Shown: positions 24,073 through 36,530, counted from the stretch's first letter. The stretch: DNA of 64,000 nt from Patiria pectinifera (GCA_029964075.1 CM057136.1:2728001-2792000), one strand, 5' to 3'. Numbers and translations are program-made. Notes: generated from the sequence alone by a model not told the origin.

Positions 24073-24467
24073 TTAAAACCCTAACTCCTAGGATGTAGCC
24101 TCAATCCTGCAAAATCCTCCAATTGGCCTCATGGAAAAATAGCACATAGCCTCAATCCTGCAAATTCCTCCCTTATTTCTTGAATATGGTCCATGGAGGG
24201 GTGACCACTGCCTGAATCCTGCAAAATCCTCTGACTGTCAATAGGATGAGGCAGAGGCAGTGACATCCTGGAGCAGTGCGGAGGATGTCAAGTATAATCA
24301 AGGACTAAATTTATGCACGGCTGAGCATAAACAACACAAGGTCCTGCCCAAGACCTTGACACAGTGCGTACTCTGAAATCAGCAGCGCACTTTTGCCATG
24401 TAACCTCAATCCTGCAAATTCCTCCAATTTGCAAAAAGAATTTGGGAGGATTCAGGGCGGTTAGGGT
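24073..24467 (+). mobile_element. Family G motif-iterated element, copy 1
   Basis: Begins AACCCTAACTCCTAGGATG and ends GGTTAGGGTA. The motif CCTCAATCCTGCAAAATCC, or close variants, occurs about five times plus an inverted GAGGATTCAGG near the right end. The left end matches 32081-32498 and 54696-54748. It also shares ACACAAGGTCCTGCCCAAGA with the 32 kb copy (inverted). Confidence 0.75.
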
Positions 24468-25959
24468 ACCTGGTACTTTTACGTATCCTGTACATACATG
24501 TAAACCTAAAAATTGAAAATAATTAAATGTATAATTTTGAATTGTACCAACATGTACCGGTACGTGTAATGTATACATGTACAATAACTTGGTAACCTGG
24601 GATTCACGTCTGTTTATATAAAAAAAAAAATAATGAATGTCCTCAGCCTAAAAATATGGCATGTGCGCAGTTGTGCGGGTACTGATGCATGATACCCGGT
24701 ATAGCACTTTGACTCGAAACGTATTTCTGCACATGTACCGGTACATGTACATGAATGTACATGTACGTACTGCTATGATTGTACACAGGTTCATGTACCA
24801 TAGACATGTTTATTTACATATTTGTATTGAACTTTAAGTCCTTAAGACATTACAATATTAAAACCATAACACAGACCCAAGAAAGTACATGGTACTGGCC
24901 ATGTTTGGGCTGATTCAAATATGGGATGAATTTATTTGACATAAATGTACATTTATAATGCTGTGGCACGTCATGCTTTGATAACACTTTGATAACACGC
25001 ATGGTGCAAACACGGTATAACATATTGGGTTTAATCGTGTCAGTGCATGCAATCTGTGATATATTGGGTCGAGTCTTGATACAGTACTAAATAAATAAAT
25101 AATCATACATACCCTGTAACTACAAAGCACTGGAAATATAAATCAAATGGCTGTTTTAGAAATATTCAACAAATAATGCCAAGTTCATAAATTGGTTTGT
25201 CTGAATATACAACACCTGTATTTGACCCAAAGTCATAAATCATACACAGAAAATGCTTGCATGTTTATGGACATGGACATACATGTATTGGAAACATTGC
25301 ATTGGGGAATTTATGGTTTTTTGGGTCTTATCATTACATGTACTGTATGTTGTGCATGCTTATTTTAAGCTGTCACTAAAAAAAATGATCTCGAGTGAAT
25401 GTATGGATACATAATGTACACAAAAATGTAATTGTATCGTATAATTACAGGTTAAGGTACCGGTGCATTAGTTTTGCAATATTACATTCCATGTAGTAAA
25501 TTATTGATTGGCAACATGCCAAGCATATGTTTGAACGCATACACGCCCACATTTGTATAATACCCCGGACTTTAATACCCAATTATAATTCAATTAAAGC
25601 TGGCACCATTGTGATGGTCAGTCCGGTCACTATTCATGAAAAAAACAAACAGACGTCCATAGGCAAACACTGAATCTTTGACAACCAGACGATCATAATC
25701 ACCTTTGACATTACAAAAAGTCCAGCGTCCATTTTATCTTTGTACACGTAATACTGCAACATTATCCCATTGAATGTACAGTGTAGTGAAGGGTGTAATT
25801 TGACTTGTCGATATTGCTCACGTAGGCTCGACGAAGGTTCGGGATTCGGAGGAGGGGGGTGGGGATTGGATTATAAAGGTCCATTCCAGGTCGTCAGATA
25901 TCACACATTTCTAGCAGTTCATCAAGAAATCTAATTAGGCTGAAAGATGAGTCTTGCGA
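24468..25959. other. Spacer rich in ACATGTAC and ACCGGTA words
   Basis: ACCGGTACATGTACATG-type tracts occur at about 24540-24580 and 24730-24768. No gene or recognised element is seen. Confidence 0.45.
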
Positions 25960-26317
25960 TAAGGCCAAAAAAATAAATATTTGGTCTCTGGTCAGACCAA
26001 AGTTCCGGAATTGACGCGGGGACGCGGCTTTTTTTTTTTTCTTCAAGCTTGGATTGTACAGACAAGGTGGGGTACTATTTTGCTTTTTTGGGTGCCCTCA
26101 TGTACACTGGTGTCCTCCATAATTTGCCTTGGTGCTCTCGATCATTTGCCTTGGTGCAATTTCCCATTCCTTGGTGCTCTTTGGTGAAAAAAATATGAGG
26201 AGGTGCGGCAATAGAGGGCGCTGTTGGAGCTACCGCGGAACATTTTGGATTGACGCGCATGATGAAAATCGACGCGCGCGCTGACCAGAGACCGACTTAT
26301 TTTTTTTTTTTGGCCTA
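25960..26317 (+). mobile_element. Family B1 miniature element, copy 2
   Basis: Ends TAAGGCCAAAAAAATAAAT with GGTCTCTGGTCAGACC, and CTGACCAGAGACCGAC then TTTTTTGGCCTAA. Interior homologous to 14174-14568. An AGAGGGCGCTGTTGGAGC block lies near the right end. Confidence 0.9.
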
Positions 26318-26485
26318 ACCTAGTCAGAATGGAAGATGGGGTTAATTTGGATTCAATGTACAGTGTATGCAACTTTCATTTCAAATTTGGCACTTTTGAG
26401 TGGCTGTGCGTAAAATATCTTGCAAAGGAATTTCGGGGTACAAAATATTGGTCCTCAAAAATCGCAGGTCGACCTGAGGCTAGCC

Positions 26486-27011
26486 TTAAAGGGAATATAC
26501 AAGATTTGCTTTTACTGTTATTTTCAGAAATGGATGATTTGGGGGTTATTTTATAGCAAATATTGTTACATTGACTCGTTTGAAGTTTTGTGTTTGTACA
26601 TGTAGATGCTGGAAAAGCCAAGAAAACGATCATGTTCCTGTAGTCTGGTTCCTTGACCCCACATAAAACGAAACGGAGCAATTTATAGATGTCGGGGAAT
26701 TGTAAGTCTACCCCGGTAGCTGGATTTTCATAGGTGCATATTATCGATTGCAAACACAATGCAGACTAACTAAATATGGCAAATTTGGGGCATTATTTAA
26801 AAAGAAAAAGCCATTTTTTTCCAACGCTGACCAGCGTTGGATATTGATACAAAAGTAACACACCGTATTTCTTGAAAATGGCAGCACACCAGGTGCCATG
26901 ATTTTTAATACAGGATGCTTTAGACTGTCATTCACTAACAGTCCAGTAAGGGTATTTCATAATAATTTGGTAGTTTTGTTTTTTGATGTTTGCAAATGTT
27001 GTTCCCTTTAA
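26486..27011 (+). mobile_element. Family A miniature element, copy 3
   Basis: TTAA at both ends (26486-26489, 27008-27011). Left end AGGGAATATACAAGATTTGC; right end GCAAATGTTGTTCCCT. The central palindrome has lost its CGGCCG core, leaving CCAACGCTGACCAGCGTTGG (26821-26840). Confidence 0.9.
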
Positions 27012-27454
27012 AAGTGGCATTATTCTACCCTATAATTGCTTTGTACCTTTACAAAGAAGCAAATTGTATGGACTTGTCTCGAAAACAAATCATGCATTTA
27101 ATTTTAAGGGTTGTGCTTGCATCAGTGGCTATAGCCATAACCATCAACTTAATCTGACCATGATATTAATTTGGAGTTGTGTAGGACGTAGTCATTTAAT
27201 TGAAGTGGTCATAGGTCTCTGGATAGTTGTTTGCATAGGGTTAATCAAATAGAACTGGAGCACCTGTATAGAGTGGTCAATAAAATGCCGGTAGGATGGG
27301 TCATCGATAGACAAATAAGAGAAAGACCTTAAACAAGCTGAGTCTGCATGTACTGTACAATGTATGCACAAATTGTAGGCCTACATACAAAGTACAGTGT
27401 ATGTAGTTGTAATATCAAATATGTACGTACATACATTGTACATGTAGTCGCCAA

Positions 27455-27834
27455 TAAGGCCACAAAAAAAAAGTCTCCGGTTTCTGGTATGCGCGCGTGT
27501 CGCCATAGCCATGCGCGTTGGCAAAATGAAATTTTTTTTTTTTCAATGAAAGATGATGTCTCAAAACCGCCAAACTCACTGGTTTGACTAGAATCCTGCT
27601 GCTGCACAATTTTAACGTGTTTTTAGATTGGGTTATGGTCGAGAATAAGCTTTATGTGGCCTCTCTGGACTCCCATATATTTGCACTAAGTTTAGTCGGG
27701 CACCATTTGCAGTCATTAGCCGACATTTGAAGCAAAAAAAATTAGGTTAAAAAAAAAAAAAAAAAGCCGCGTCGCCGCACCACTTTTTGGGCAAGCTCCA
27801 TACCAGAAACTGGAGACTTTTTTTTTTGCCTAAA
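27455..27834. mobile_element. Family B3 miniature element
   Basis: Left end TAAGGCCACAAAAAAAAA then GTCTCCGGTTTCTGGTATG. Right end CATACCAGAAACTGGAGAC then TTTTTTTTTGCCTAA. About 380 bp. The outermost AGGCCA-AAAAA matches families B1, B2 and B4 while the rest of the end differs. Confidence 0.8.
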
Positions 27835-28422
27835 CAAAAGATTGTCGTGTACCTTCAAAGTCATGAAAACAAAGTACCAGTAATGAGGCAAATGGGGGGT
27901 GGGGTTCGGAATTGGAATCAATTCCAAAAAAACCTGGATTCACCCAAGCCTATTGGAGACATTGGTAGAGAGTGTTCTATAACGTATAGCATCGCAAATG
28001 AAACGGGTCAGAAACACCGAACGATGCCCCTGCAATCGTAAAGGAAACACCAGAGACATTCTACAATGCGTTGTGGGTTTAAAGGGCGCCCTCTATTGGC
28101 AGCTACACTCGAGGATCAGACGACCAGTGTTTCACTCCTCCAACACCCCCTGACAGGTTGCTGAAAGCTTTGTAGGTGATTGATGACGACTTTGGCCTGC
28201 TGAGGTTAGCCCTGGGAATGCCGTGGGTGGGTATCTGTGGATCAAATTCTAGCCCTGATCACCCGTGCCTGTGTACATTTACCTAGTCCCAAGCATGAAA
28301 AGCAATCAGATGAAATCATGCATGATGCCCACACAAAAATCTGGCATTTAAAGGCACATGTACATGTAGGTTCATTTGCTTTTCATGCATTTTTAAAGTT
28401 TGTTTCCAATAATAACACCAGG

Positions 28423-28690
28423 TCAGGTTGGCGTAGGAGTCAGGTTAGCGTAGCAGTTCTTTCCTCTCCTTCCACCGCTTTGACCCAGGTTCAAATCCCG
28501 CTTGGGCCAATATGTGGATTGGGTTTTCAGTCCCTGCCTAATTCCGTGGGTTGTCCCCAGAATATTCTTCTTGGGTTTTCCCTCCCACCTCTTAAAAAAA
28601 AGTTCTTCATTGTCTGCTCCCTAGGTTTCTTCAGGCTTGCGAGCTACAGTGCCGAGGGCGCTTTTGAGGAAAGTCTTGGTACCAGAATAT
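28423..28690 (+). repeat. tRNA-derived SINE
   Basis: The head has a box A-like TTAGCGTAGCAG at about 28445 and box B GGTTCAAATCC at about 28488. It is followed by a body (TTGGGTTTTCAGTCCCTGCC, TTGGGTTTTCCCTCCCACC, TTCTTCATTGTCTGCTCCC). The body recurs in diverged form at 50350-50455. The long + strand open frame across this region is SINE sequence, not a gene. Confidence 0.7.
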
Positions 28691-28766
28691 TAATCAGTCA
28701 GTGAGATAGGTAACCGGGCTAATTCACAAGTGAAAATCAGTTAGTCACTGAGTCAGTCAGTTGGTG

Positions 28767-28790
28767 CATGGAGCTATTAATAGCTCCATG
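28767..28790. repeat. 24 bp perfect palindrome
   Basis: CATGGAGCTATT followed directly by AATAGCTCCATG, with no loop. It sits after AGTCAGTCAG-type short repeats. Function unknown. Confidence 0.85.
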
Positions 28791-29947
28791 GTCAGTGAGA
28801 TACATAAGGTGACACTAGGCTGGCGCTCTGGAAATTGGAATCGGCAAAAGTGAATCAAGCATTGAACATGTGGGGCCCAATTCACAGGGATTCCAAGTAA
28901 CACTTCAAATTTAGCATTGAAATTTGCCCAAATGTTGAACTTTTGGAGGAGATACTGTTTGAAGGATATTCCAAAAAAATCCTGTATGTTCGCATACCAT
29001 TGCATTAATTTTGCGAAAAGTTTTTATAGCCGACATGCATTGACCCCCCCCCCCAAGAAAATATCTAAATTTACACAACAGCTTGAATTTCCAAAGACAA
29101 AAATATTGAAAGGACAAAATATCTAAAATCAATTGAATAGATGCCAACAGAAACCACAGATGATCAAAACAAATTAATATTCAGAACATGTTTTGCTTTG
29201 GTTAACTTTATGGAGCATTTAAAATTTATGCATTTTGGTTTCAGAGCTGCGAGACGGAAGTACCGGTATGTGTTTCAGTATGGCCTTGGGATTGGTTATA
29301 CTCCATATTATTCCCAATTTGGGGAAACATAATTCAATTTATTGCCAATAACTGCTAGACGGAGCGCTCTCGGATATCCAAAATCGGAAAGCTTAATGGG
29401 CCCATACCGTGTTCAGCCGGCATGCGCAGGCACATTACCCGGTAAATTCTGAGGTGATATCTCAAAATGTATCTGGAATATTCATAAGGGTGTTGGACTG
29501 CTTATTATGTTTTATAGTTTTTTTAAATGCTGTACTTTGCGTGCAAAGAAGACATGCACGATACATATTTTAAAATCACAAACTTGTGTATAGTGCAATG
29601 TTGAATTAAAGAGTACAGTGTATGTGAATAAAGGCAAGGCATTTTTTTATTCAAATGTTAATAGTATCTCAAGGAAATGATGAAAAATTTCTACGATTAG
29701 GCCTATTTGTCAAGAAGTGCACTTTTGTCGGAAGCCACTTTACACACATGATTTGAGAGTTCCGTGAGGAATTTTAGCTCTAACTTCTTCCTTTAAATTA
29801 AAGGGTCTATGCTGTGAATTTTTCTTACACATATGTAGGAACACATTTTGTGCAACTTTATACTCCTCTCAATGTAAGAAAACTATTTGACATCCCTTTC
29901 ATTTGGTTAACTTCATTTTAAAGTGCACTTCTTTGAATTAAAAAAAA
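28791..29947. other. Stretch without recognisable gene
   Basis: A C run lies at about 29045-29053. Short open frames on both strands do not look protein-like. No repeat was matched within the window. Confidence 0.4.
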
Positions 29948-30110
29948 ATCTCATGCTTTTGAGGGTGTTGTTGCTGTGATATATGCTGCGTCTCATGAGT
30001 GCCATTACAAAATGGAAAGCGCTGTACAAATCTTGTGTGGTTTGGATTTTCCTCATTTTTTTCTAAATTCCCAATTAAATGCCTGAGAACTAGGAATTGA
30101 AATTTCAGGC
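29948..30110 (+). mobile_element. Family J miniature element, copy 2 (diverged)
   Basis: Shares TCTCATGAGTGCCATTACAA, GTACAAATCTTGTGTGGTTT, TTTTCCTCATTTTTTTC and AAATGCCTGA with the other J copies. The left end is degenerate. Confidence 0.65.
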
Positions 30111-31117
30111 CTGAAAACATTCACACTGTTCCATCCTTCATTTGAGATTCAGCCTGTTTTACCCGTGCAGCAAATTTAAAATGTCATCTTCTTCAAAGCT
30201 GTGTACACATTGCCCAGCCACAATAAATTTACATTTTGCCCTCAAGGATTTCTGAAGTCTAGCTCCCCTAGATGTGGTAGATAAAAATAATGATAAATAC
30301 CCAAGGCTGGTGGCTGCCAATGTTTGCCCAGACGAAAAGGAATATTGCTTTCATGTACTGATTGTATTATTCGGGCCGACCCATTTATATTTCTGGGTAG
30401 GACTTAAATGAAGCGTAAACCTGGGTGCGTTCAGCACAACATTGGACAAAGTGGGCGACATTAATAATCCGTATTGAACATTGTGCATATTTACATTTGT
30501 ACCCCGTACAGGTATGGGCAGGCACGTAGACAATATGCATTTGTAGACGGATTTTATGCCTTAATATTTTGAGACCTTGTGTGTTTTGGATCATTCTTAT
30601 AATGTACAACATTCTAGGCCAGTCAACATCAGAACATATGACAACAATACTCTTGTTGCATACTCCCATAATTTCATTTTTTTGCAGTATTGGCAGAATT
30701 TGTTAATGTTAGCACACAAGGAAATACAAAACCACACCCCACTTTAAAAATCAAATTTACAAGCTTTGCGTCGTCTAGCCTTTGCGGGGAGTGTAACATT
30801 ATCCGCTGTAATAATAATGTCCAGGGTATGTTGTAAATGCGATTAGCCTCGTTTCATAGACAAAAGGGTGCAGTTCAAATGTACCGTAGTGAAATGTACA
30901 TGTACGTGACTCTGTAATTCTGTACTTCTACATAAATTACGTGACAAATCTGATATATGTCCAGTTAGACTGGGGGAGGGGGCTGCTAAGTGCTGTATTT
31001 CGAAGGAATTTTCAGCAACACGTGTGTGTGTTTAGAACATTGCACACTGCGTGCACACAAACCTGATGGCGTTGAACACGCAGTTGTAATTATCCTATGA
31101 AGATGGCGTCCTATAAC
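30111..31117. other. Stretch without recognisable gene
   Basis: No supportable gene or element is seen. Several short open frames on the - strand (about 30385-30669) lack any recognisable pattern. Confidence 0.4.
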
Positions 31118-31120
31118 TAA

Positions 31121-31480
31121 AGCCCTTTTCACACTAGAGCCTCTCAACCTGGGTTGAACTCAACCCTGGGCGAACCCAGTGCCGCCCCGGGTTGAGTTTT
31201 TGATTTTTCAACCCCGCGTTCAACCCCGCATCGTTTCACACTTGTTTCATGCAAATCAAGCTTATCATGCTCAGTTACTACTGTTTTGAACCCTGGCAAG
31301 AATTTCAACCCGGGTTGAAAATCTCAACCCTGGTCTGGAGCAGGGTTGAGTTCAACCCTGGGCGAAATCAATCTCGGGGTTGACGCAGGGTTGAAATTCT
31401 TCAAATGTGAAACGATGCATGGTTTCAACCCTGCGTCAACCCTGCGTCAACCCCGAGATTTGTCTAGTGTGAAAAGGGCT
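31121..31480. mobile_element. Harbinger-like miniature element packed with CAACCC motifs
   Basis: A perfect 18 bp terminal inverted repeat, AGCCCTTTTCACACTAGA / TCTAGTGTGAAAAGGGCT, is flanked by TAA on both sides (31118-31120, 31481-31483). This fits the 3 bp TWA duplication of PIF/Harbinger. The interior holds well over ten copies of CAACCCTG or its inverse, many as CAACCCTGCGT or CTGGGTTGAA. 360 bp, non-coding. Confidence 0.9.
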
Positions 31481-32080
31481 TAAGAGACATCAAGTTGCAT
31501 ATGACGTCACAAAAGACCGCACTAACTGATGATCCATCCAGCGTGCTAACCGTATCTTGCGAAACTTCTCTACTCAGTACTGGTAGTGTCGAGACATTTT
31601 GCTGGCCAACTGATTGTTGCTGTTAATTCCCAGCATTCAGAAATGTTGTTCAAATCAGGGACTGATACTTAACAGAGCTCTATCAAGGGAGCAATTTCAT
31701 TTTGCTCTTTTGGTCATTAGTTATCCCCTTACACACACAGTTTCATTTTATTCCTACCATGTGTGCGCTGGAAAGGACTGGGTGGGGGGGGGGGGTGCAT
31801 AAAAATTCTTGGCTCAAGACCAACACGGAGTCAAGCCCTGGAATAAAGCATACCTGGGAGAAAAAAATATAAAGTGATCAAGTGAGCAATTTCTCTTGAT
31901 TCGCATCGCAGAATGCAAGGGAATTTTGACGTCAAGTTGGTACCCGATCGCGTAACCTGGAACCGGTTCCTGACATCAGCGGTCGGGTACTCGGGTACCC
32001 GGTTGCGATACACAGCCCTAACTGATTAACTAACTTTTTACTACTCACTGTGACTAGTGTTAAAACACACTACCGGTACG

Positions 32081-32498
32081 TTAACCCTAACCTTCCAAAA
32101 TCCTCTTTTACAAAATGGAGGATTTTGCAGGATTGAGGCTTTAGGCCCCTATGGGAAAAATGTGAGGCAGATTTTGGAGGATGCAGTGTGTCAAGGTCTT
32201 GGGACGGACCTTGTGTTGTTTATGGTCAGCCGTGCACACATTTTTATACATTTTAGGCCTAGATTATACTGGAAATCCTCCACACTGCTCCATGATGTCA
32301 CTGGCTCTGCCTCAACATATTGACAGTGATTTGCTGGAGGATTTTGCAGGATTGAGGCAGAGGTTATCCCTCCAACTTGTCCAAGGACCACATTCTCGGC
32401 TTTTGCAGGATTGAGGCTGTATGCAATGTTTACATGAAGGCAGTTTGCAGGACTGAGGTTGCATCCTAGCAAAATTGCATAGGAGTTAGGGTGACGGT
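32081..32498 (-). mobile_element. Family G motif-iterated element, copy 2
   Basis: TTAA then CCCTAACCTTCC at left; GGAGTTAGGGTGACGG at right. TTTGCAGGATTGAGGC or close variants occur about five times, with an inverted GGAAATCCTCC. It is homologous to 24073-24467 in reverse orientation. Confidence 0.75.
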
Positions 32499-32962
32499 TA
32501 TTAAAGTGTCCACATGTCCACCAAGCTACGCAACCTCAAAGTGTTCCTGACTAGTATTTCTGCAGTGCATTGTGGCATGACTCGGCAGTGAAAATGTAGC
32601 AACCAGCGAAAGATTCACCAAACAGGAAGTTGTAGGTAGTATATTGAGGAAGTAATCGGCACTACAGGGCTTAAAGAGCTTTACGAAACAGAAGCTCAGT
32701 TTTCTAGAATGGTTAAGGTCAGAATCTGTTTAGGACTAACAAAAGATGGAACTGCAAGATCCAAAAGATGTAAAAATTTGTTGGGTGCACCAGAGACTAA
32801 ACTTTATCACTCACATGATCAAGATTCACAGAAAGCAGGCTATAGTGAGAGAAAGTGAAAGTGCTGAAATTCAAGACTACCGATGGACGAGTTTTGCAAG
32901 TATCCGGATACTCAAAAGTAGTTTCTGCTATTTTTTTATACTCGTCATACTCATGGTTAAAC

Positions 32963-33438
32963 AATAAGGTGTTTCACGGTAATATACGCCATCTTGCCCG
33001 CGGGGCAATTTTACACGCGTTGCTGTGTATACGCATCAGCAATGGAACATTGCGCTTCGAAGATATCATGCGTTCATTCCAAAATGCGCCCGCGTCTAGC
33101 AACGTGTGTTCTTTTTGCCCCGTGAACAAGTTGGCGCATATTGTAGAACGCCATGGTCCAGTGGTTATGGTGTTTGACTCATGTATGAGGGTACAGGGGT
33201 TCGAACCCCGCCAGGAACATGATGTTTGTGCCCTTGGGCAAGACACTTAACTACAATTGCCTCTCTCCACCCAGGAGTATAAATGGGTACCTGTGAGGGT
33301 CGAGGACCGATTGAGCGCTGATATGGGCTGCCGCGTGGTCTCGTGGCCTAATGAACGGGGTAATAATTGTAAAGCCTTTTGAGATTGTTGATACAATGGA
33401 ATTATTACAATTATTATATTACCGTGAAACACCTTATT
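32963..33438. mobile_element. TIR element containing a tRNA-derived SINE
   Basis: A perfect 24 bp inverted end pair is bounded by AATAAGGTGTTTCACGGTAA and its complement ending 33438. Inside, a second inverted pair (GGGGCAATTTTACACGCG...GTTGC against GCAACGTGTGTTC...TTGCCCC, about 33000-33121) precedes a + strand SINE at about 33150-33400. The SINE has a tRNA-like head (GTCCAGTGGTTATGG; box B GGGTTCGAACCCC) and the core TTGCCTCTCTCCACCCAGG. The SINE either inserted in, or was incorporated into, the DNA element. Confidence 0.8.
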
Positions 33439-33829
33439 CCATAACTCGTCCTACACAATTGCAAATGTATGTAGCTCATACTCATTTGCAAGACTGTACT
33501 GTACATAGGTTGGTTTGAAAACGGAAGGCGTACACACACATGACAATGTGTTTAAAACAAAATTAATTTAAATGAAATAAAAATCAAATATTTGATGGAA
33601 TTGTTCAACAGGTTTTTAAAATTTTTGTGTGTGAAGTATGCTGTACATGTATTATATATGGGACTGCTCCCCCGTCCTCCACCAAAAAAAAAATGAAAAT
33701 AAAAATAAAAATTACCATCAGCAGGATATATGCATATCATATTATCAAGATAATTCTGCTGTTGTGTTTAATTTTTATAAGTGAACAATAATTTAAAAAA
33801 ATTCACATCAAGCCTGCTGTATCACATCC

Positions 33830-34003
33830 TACACATATTTACATTTAACAACTTTGTACAATGTGCTACACGTTCCTCTTGTTGGATCAATGCTGCCCTC
33901 TGTTGTCAGCCTTGTACACAAATCTCCAAGCATGGGTGGGGCAGTCTGCTCCGTGTAGCGCTCGTGCCGCAGCGCCCAACGATCAGCTTGGATGTTGACT
34001 GCA
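33830..34003 (-). CDS. Possible isolated exon
   Basis: On the - strand a good acceptor, CTGCATGAACTTATTCAG, precedes an open frame of about 57 codons. It has protein-like composition (NIQADRWALRHERYTEQ at its start, then GDLCTRLTTEGSIDPTRG) and ends at TAG near 33829. It would be a terminal coding exon entered in phase 2. No family is recognised and no second exon is proven; it could be chance. Confidence 0.3.
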
Positions 34004-34405
34004 CTGAATAAGTTCATGCAGAGAATGTACAGTAGTCAATGGGCCTGGCGCATGCACTTTAGACATCTGCTTAATCAATATATAATATCTCTCTATTCAA
34101 TTAATTTCAACTGGACTCTTTTTTGTATTTTTATGGGCTTCTAATTATTAGATAATGTAAGCTTAATTGTAAATGCATAATCGTAAGTTAGAAAAACCCT
34201 TGATTGAATGTTGAAGTGCTGGAAAATACTGAATATTATTAGCATGATAAATTCACGAGACACTCGCCAAAGGCTTGAATTTCATTCCAATAAGTCTAAA
34301 TTACACTTCCAATATAAATTGGCCAAGTCAATTTCATGTATTGTTTTACACACTGTACATGATAAATACATCAAATGAATTGAAAGCTGAATAATATGTT
34401 CATGA

Positions 34406-34953
34406 TTAAAGCCAGAGTCCATCATTTGCAGCTATCCAAAAAGTAACTGGCGTAATTATTGTTGAAAAACATACTTAGTTGAAAGATAGTGAGAAGACTA
34501 AACTCCCTGTGAAATCAGTCTTTCTGGCAAGCTGTCATTTTGAAGAAATCAACAAAAGAAGGCCTTTGGAAATTTCCGTTAGTAGTTCATTTTTTTATTT
34601 GGTGAAGTGTGCGCAAGCATTGACACGACACACACACACGCACGGTTGCTACAATTCGTCGGATCAGTGCGCGACAACGCGATGTCGCGGCGACATCGCG
34701 TAGCTGCAGTCGGCTTAGTGAGAACGTGTTTCAGACGCTGAATTCAGGCCCAATTCAAAACATGATTCATCAACTTTTGATTTGAAAATCAAGACCCTAG
34801 AACGTTGTTTTTCTCAAAATATACAGCAAAAGCTGAGCTGAAACTTCATCAGGTTAGTTGTTAAGCACCCTTCTTTAGATTTTGATCACTTTTGTTGCTT
34901 CAAACGAACAAAATGCACAAATTACAAATGATGGACTGTAGGCCTACCTTTAA
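34406..34953 (+). mobile_element. Family E miniature element, copy 1
   Basis: TTAA at 34406-34409 and 34950-34953. Left end AAGCCAGAGTCCATCATTTG; right end CAAATGATGGACTGTAGG. The centre holds the hairpin CGCGATGTCGC / GCGACATCGCG (about 34679-34701). The inner part of the end, CATCATTTGC, is shared with family A. Confidence 0.85.
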
Positions 34954-35548
34954 TAGATGGCCCACTGTAAAAGGCTTCTATTTCATTTCAATAAGTTTTA
35001 TTGATTTTTTTCATTTTAGTAAATTACATTTGATTTTTTTCAGCAGCAATACTCACTGAGATTATCATTGTGAAACTTTAAATGTTTCAAAATTATATAA
35101 AATTTATTTATGCATTGATTTCTGACTAGGTTTTTTTTTTATTAAACCATGCAACGTCTAGCCCCTAGACTAGCTCTAAATACCAAGTGAACAAAAGCAC
35201 ACATCTTAAAGATGACTACAGTGCAAGTGCAAGTTACGTACATGACTACAACCTCAAACCCTGCAAATACAGTGCCATAAACGTAATTCTAATCCTCAGT
35301 TCACATCTACAGAATATCTCCCAGCTGCATCTTTTTCCCCCCCGTTCCCCAAACCGGATCTCGAATAATCAATTCAATCTTGAGCCCTCCGCATATAACA
35401 TTCAACTGTTTGGTGAAAACTTAAAAGAAAAGCCAGAAAAAGAAGCCATGTTTCTTTTTACAAGTGAAGCCACAAGCATATCGGATTGATCTGTTTAAGC
35501 TATCACTTGAAAGAAAAAAAAATTTCAAAAAAGTGGATTGGATTAGAC

Positions 35549-36079
35549 TTAAAGGGAATGTACATCATTGGCTTTTGCTGTAATTTTCAGAAATGAACTA
35601 TTTGAGAGGTTAGTATAATAGATCAAATATTGTTACACTGACATTTTTGAAGTTTTGTGTTCGAAAAGGTTGGAAAAACCCAGAAAAACAAAAATGTTCA
35701 AGTAGTCTGGTTCCCTGACTCCACACAAGATAAAATGGATTAATTTATAGATGATGGAAAATTGTAAGGCAAGGGAACCAGTCTAGCTGGCCTGCACCCG
35801 TTCATGAACATACAACCAATAGCAAACAAAATTTGGACTGAAAAAATGGTAAATTTGGAGCAGTAGTTGAAAAATAGTTAGGTTTTTCCAACGCTGGTCG
35901 GCCGACCACCGTTGGAAATGTTTACAAAAATACCATTTTCTTGAAAATGACTTCACACCAGGTGCCATAATTTTACAAGATGCTTGAGACTGTCATTTAC
36001 CAACATCGTAGTAAGGTATTTCGTAAAATCTTCGTAGTTTTATTGTTCGATGTTTGCGAATGTTGTATATTCCCTTTAA
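35549..36079 (+). mobile_element. Family A miniature element, copy 4
   Basis: TTAA at both ends (35549-35552, 36076-36079). Left end AGGGAATGTACATCATTGGC; right end GCGAATGTTGTATATTCCCT. The central palindrome is CCAACGCTGGTCGGCCGACC then ACCGTTGG, with one mismatched pair. Confidence 0.9.
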
Positions 36080-36394
36080 GAATATCCTGGGGGTTGTGTA
36101 ACGTCTATCATTGTATCTGCGTGTGGTGGTTTGGAATATGATTAGCTACAGTATGCACTACAATTCCTATCTGTTAGTGACATGTGTGTGTTTCTTTTGC
36201 ATAAAGCGTTATGACGTACATACGTGTACGTCGAGTGTTCTAATTGATGACTCAGTGTTTAGTGCAGTAAATAATACATACATGTAGACTGGCCTACATA
36301 CATGTACACCTGTTTTTTGCATAATTGTGTATGAACCAACCGGTCAGTTTGTTTCAGTAGTGGAGTTTTTTTCTTTCATCGACATGATTTTATT

Positions 36395-36530
36395 TTTTTA
36401 ATAAATACCCAATGTTGTCCAAGGACTTGCGAGAAAAATATTCCGAAGTTACTCGGATGGGACTCGAACCCACGACCTCCTGCTTACTAATGCAGAGGTC
36501 TAATAGCCCTCGACCATTGCACTCAATTTA
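36395..36530 (-). repeat. tRNA-like SINE, - strand
   Basis: The - strand reads a D-arm-like GCAATGGTCGAGGGC, an anticodon-like hairpin (CTCTGC...GCAGGAG with an 8-base loop) and a T arm GTGGGTTCGAGTCCCAT. The oversized loop and mismatched acceptor argue against a functional tRNA. A/T-rich sequence follows the head on the - strand, as in a SINE tail. Confidence 0.55.

Noticed and set aside
26376-26759. 127-codon - strand frame
   Set aside because: Most of it is translation of family A copy 3. The same peptide words appear in the other A copies, as expected for repeat DNA.
28237-28704. Longest open frame in the window (155 codons, + strand)
   Set aside because: Its downstream two-thirds is the SINE at 28423-28690, and the rest has no protein-like pattern or splice context.
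32855-33250. 131-codon + strand frame
   Set aside because: It reads through the inverted-repeat ends and the tRNA-derived SINE head of the 32963-33438 element.
36448-36526. Functional tRNA on the - strand
   Set aside because: The anticodon loop is 8 bases when the stem pairs, and the acceptor does not close.
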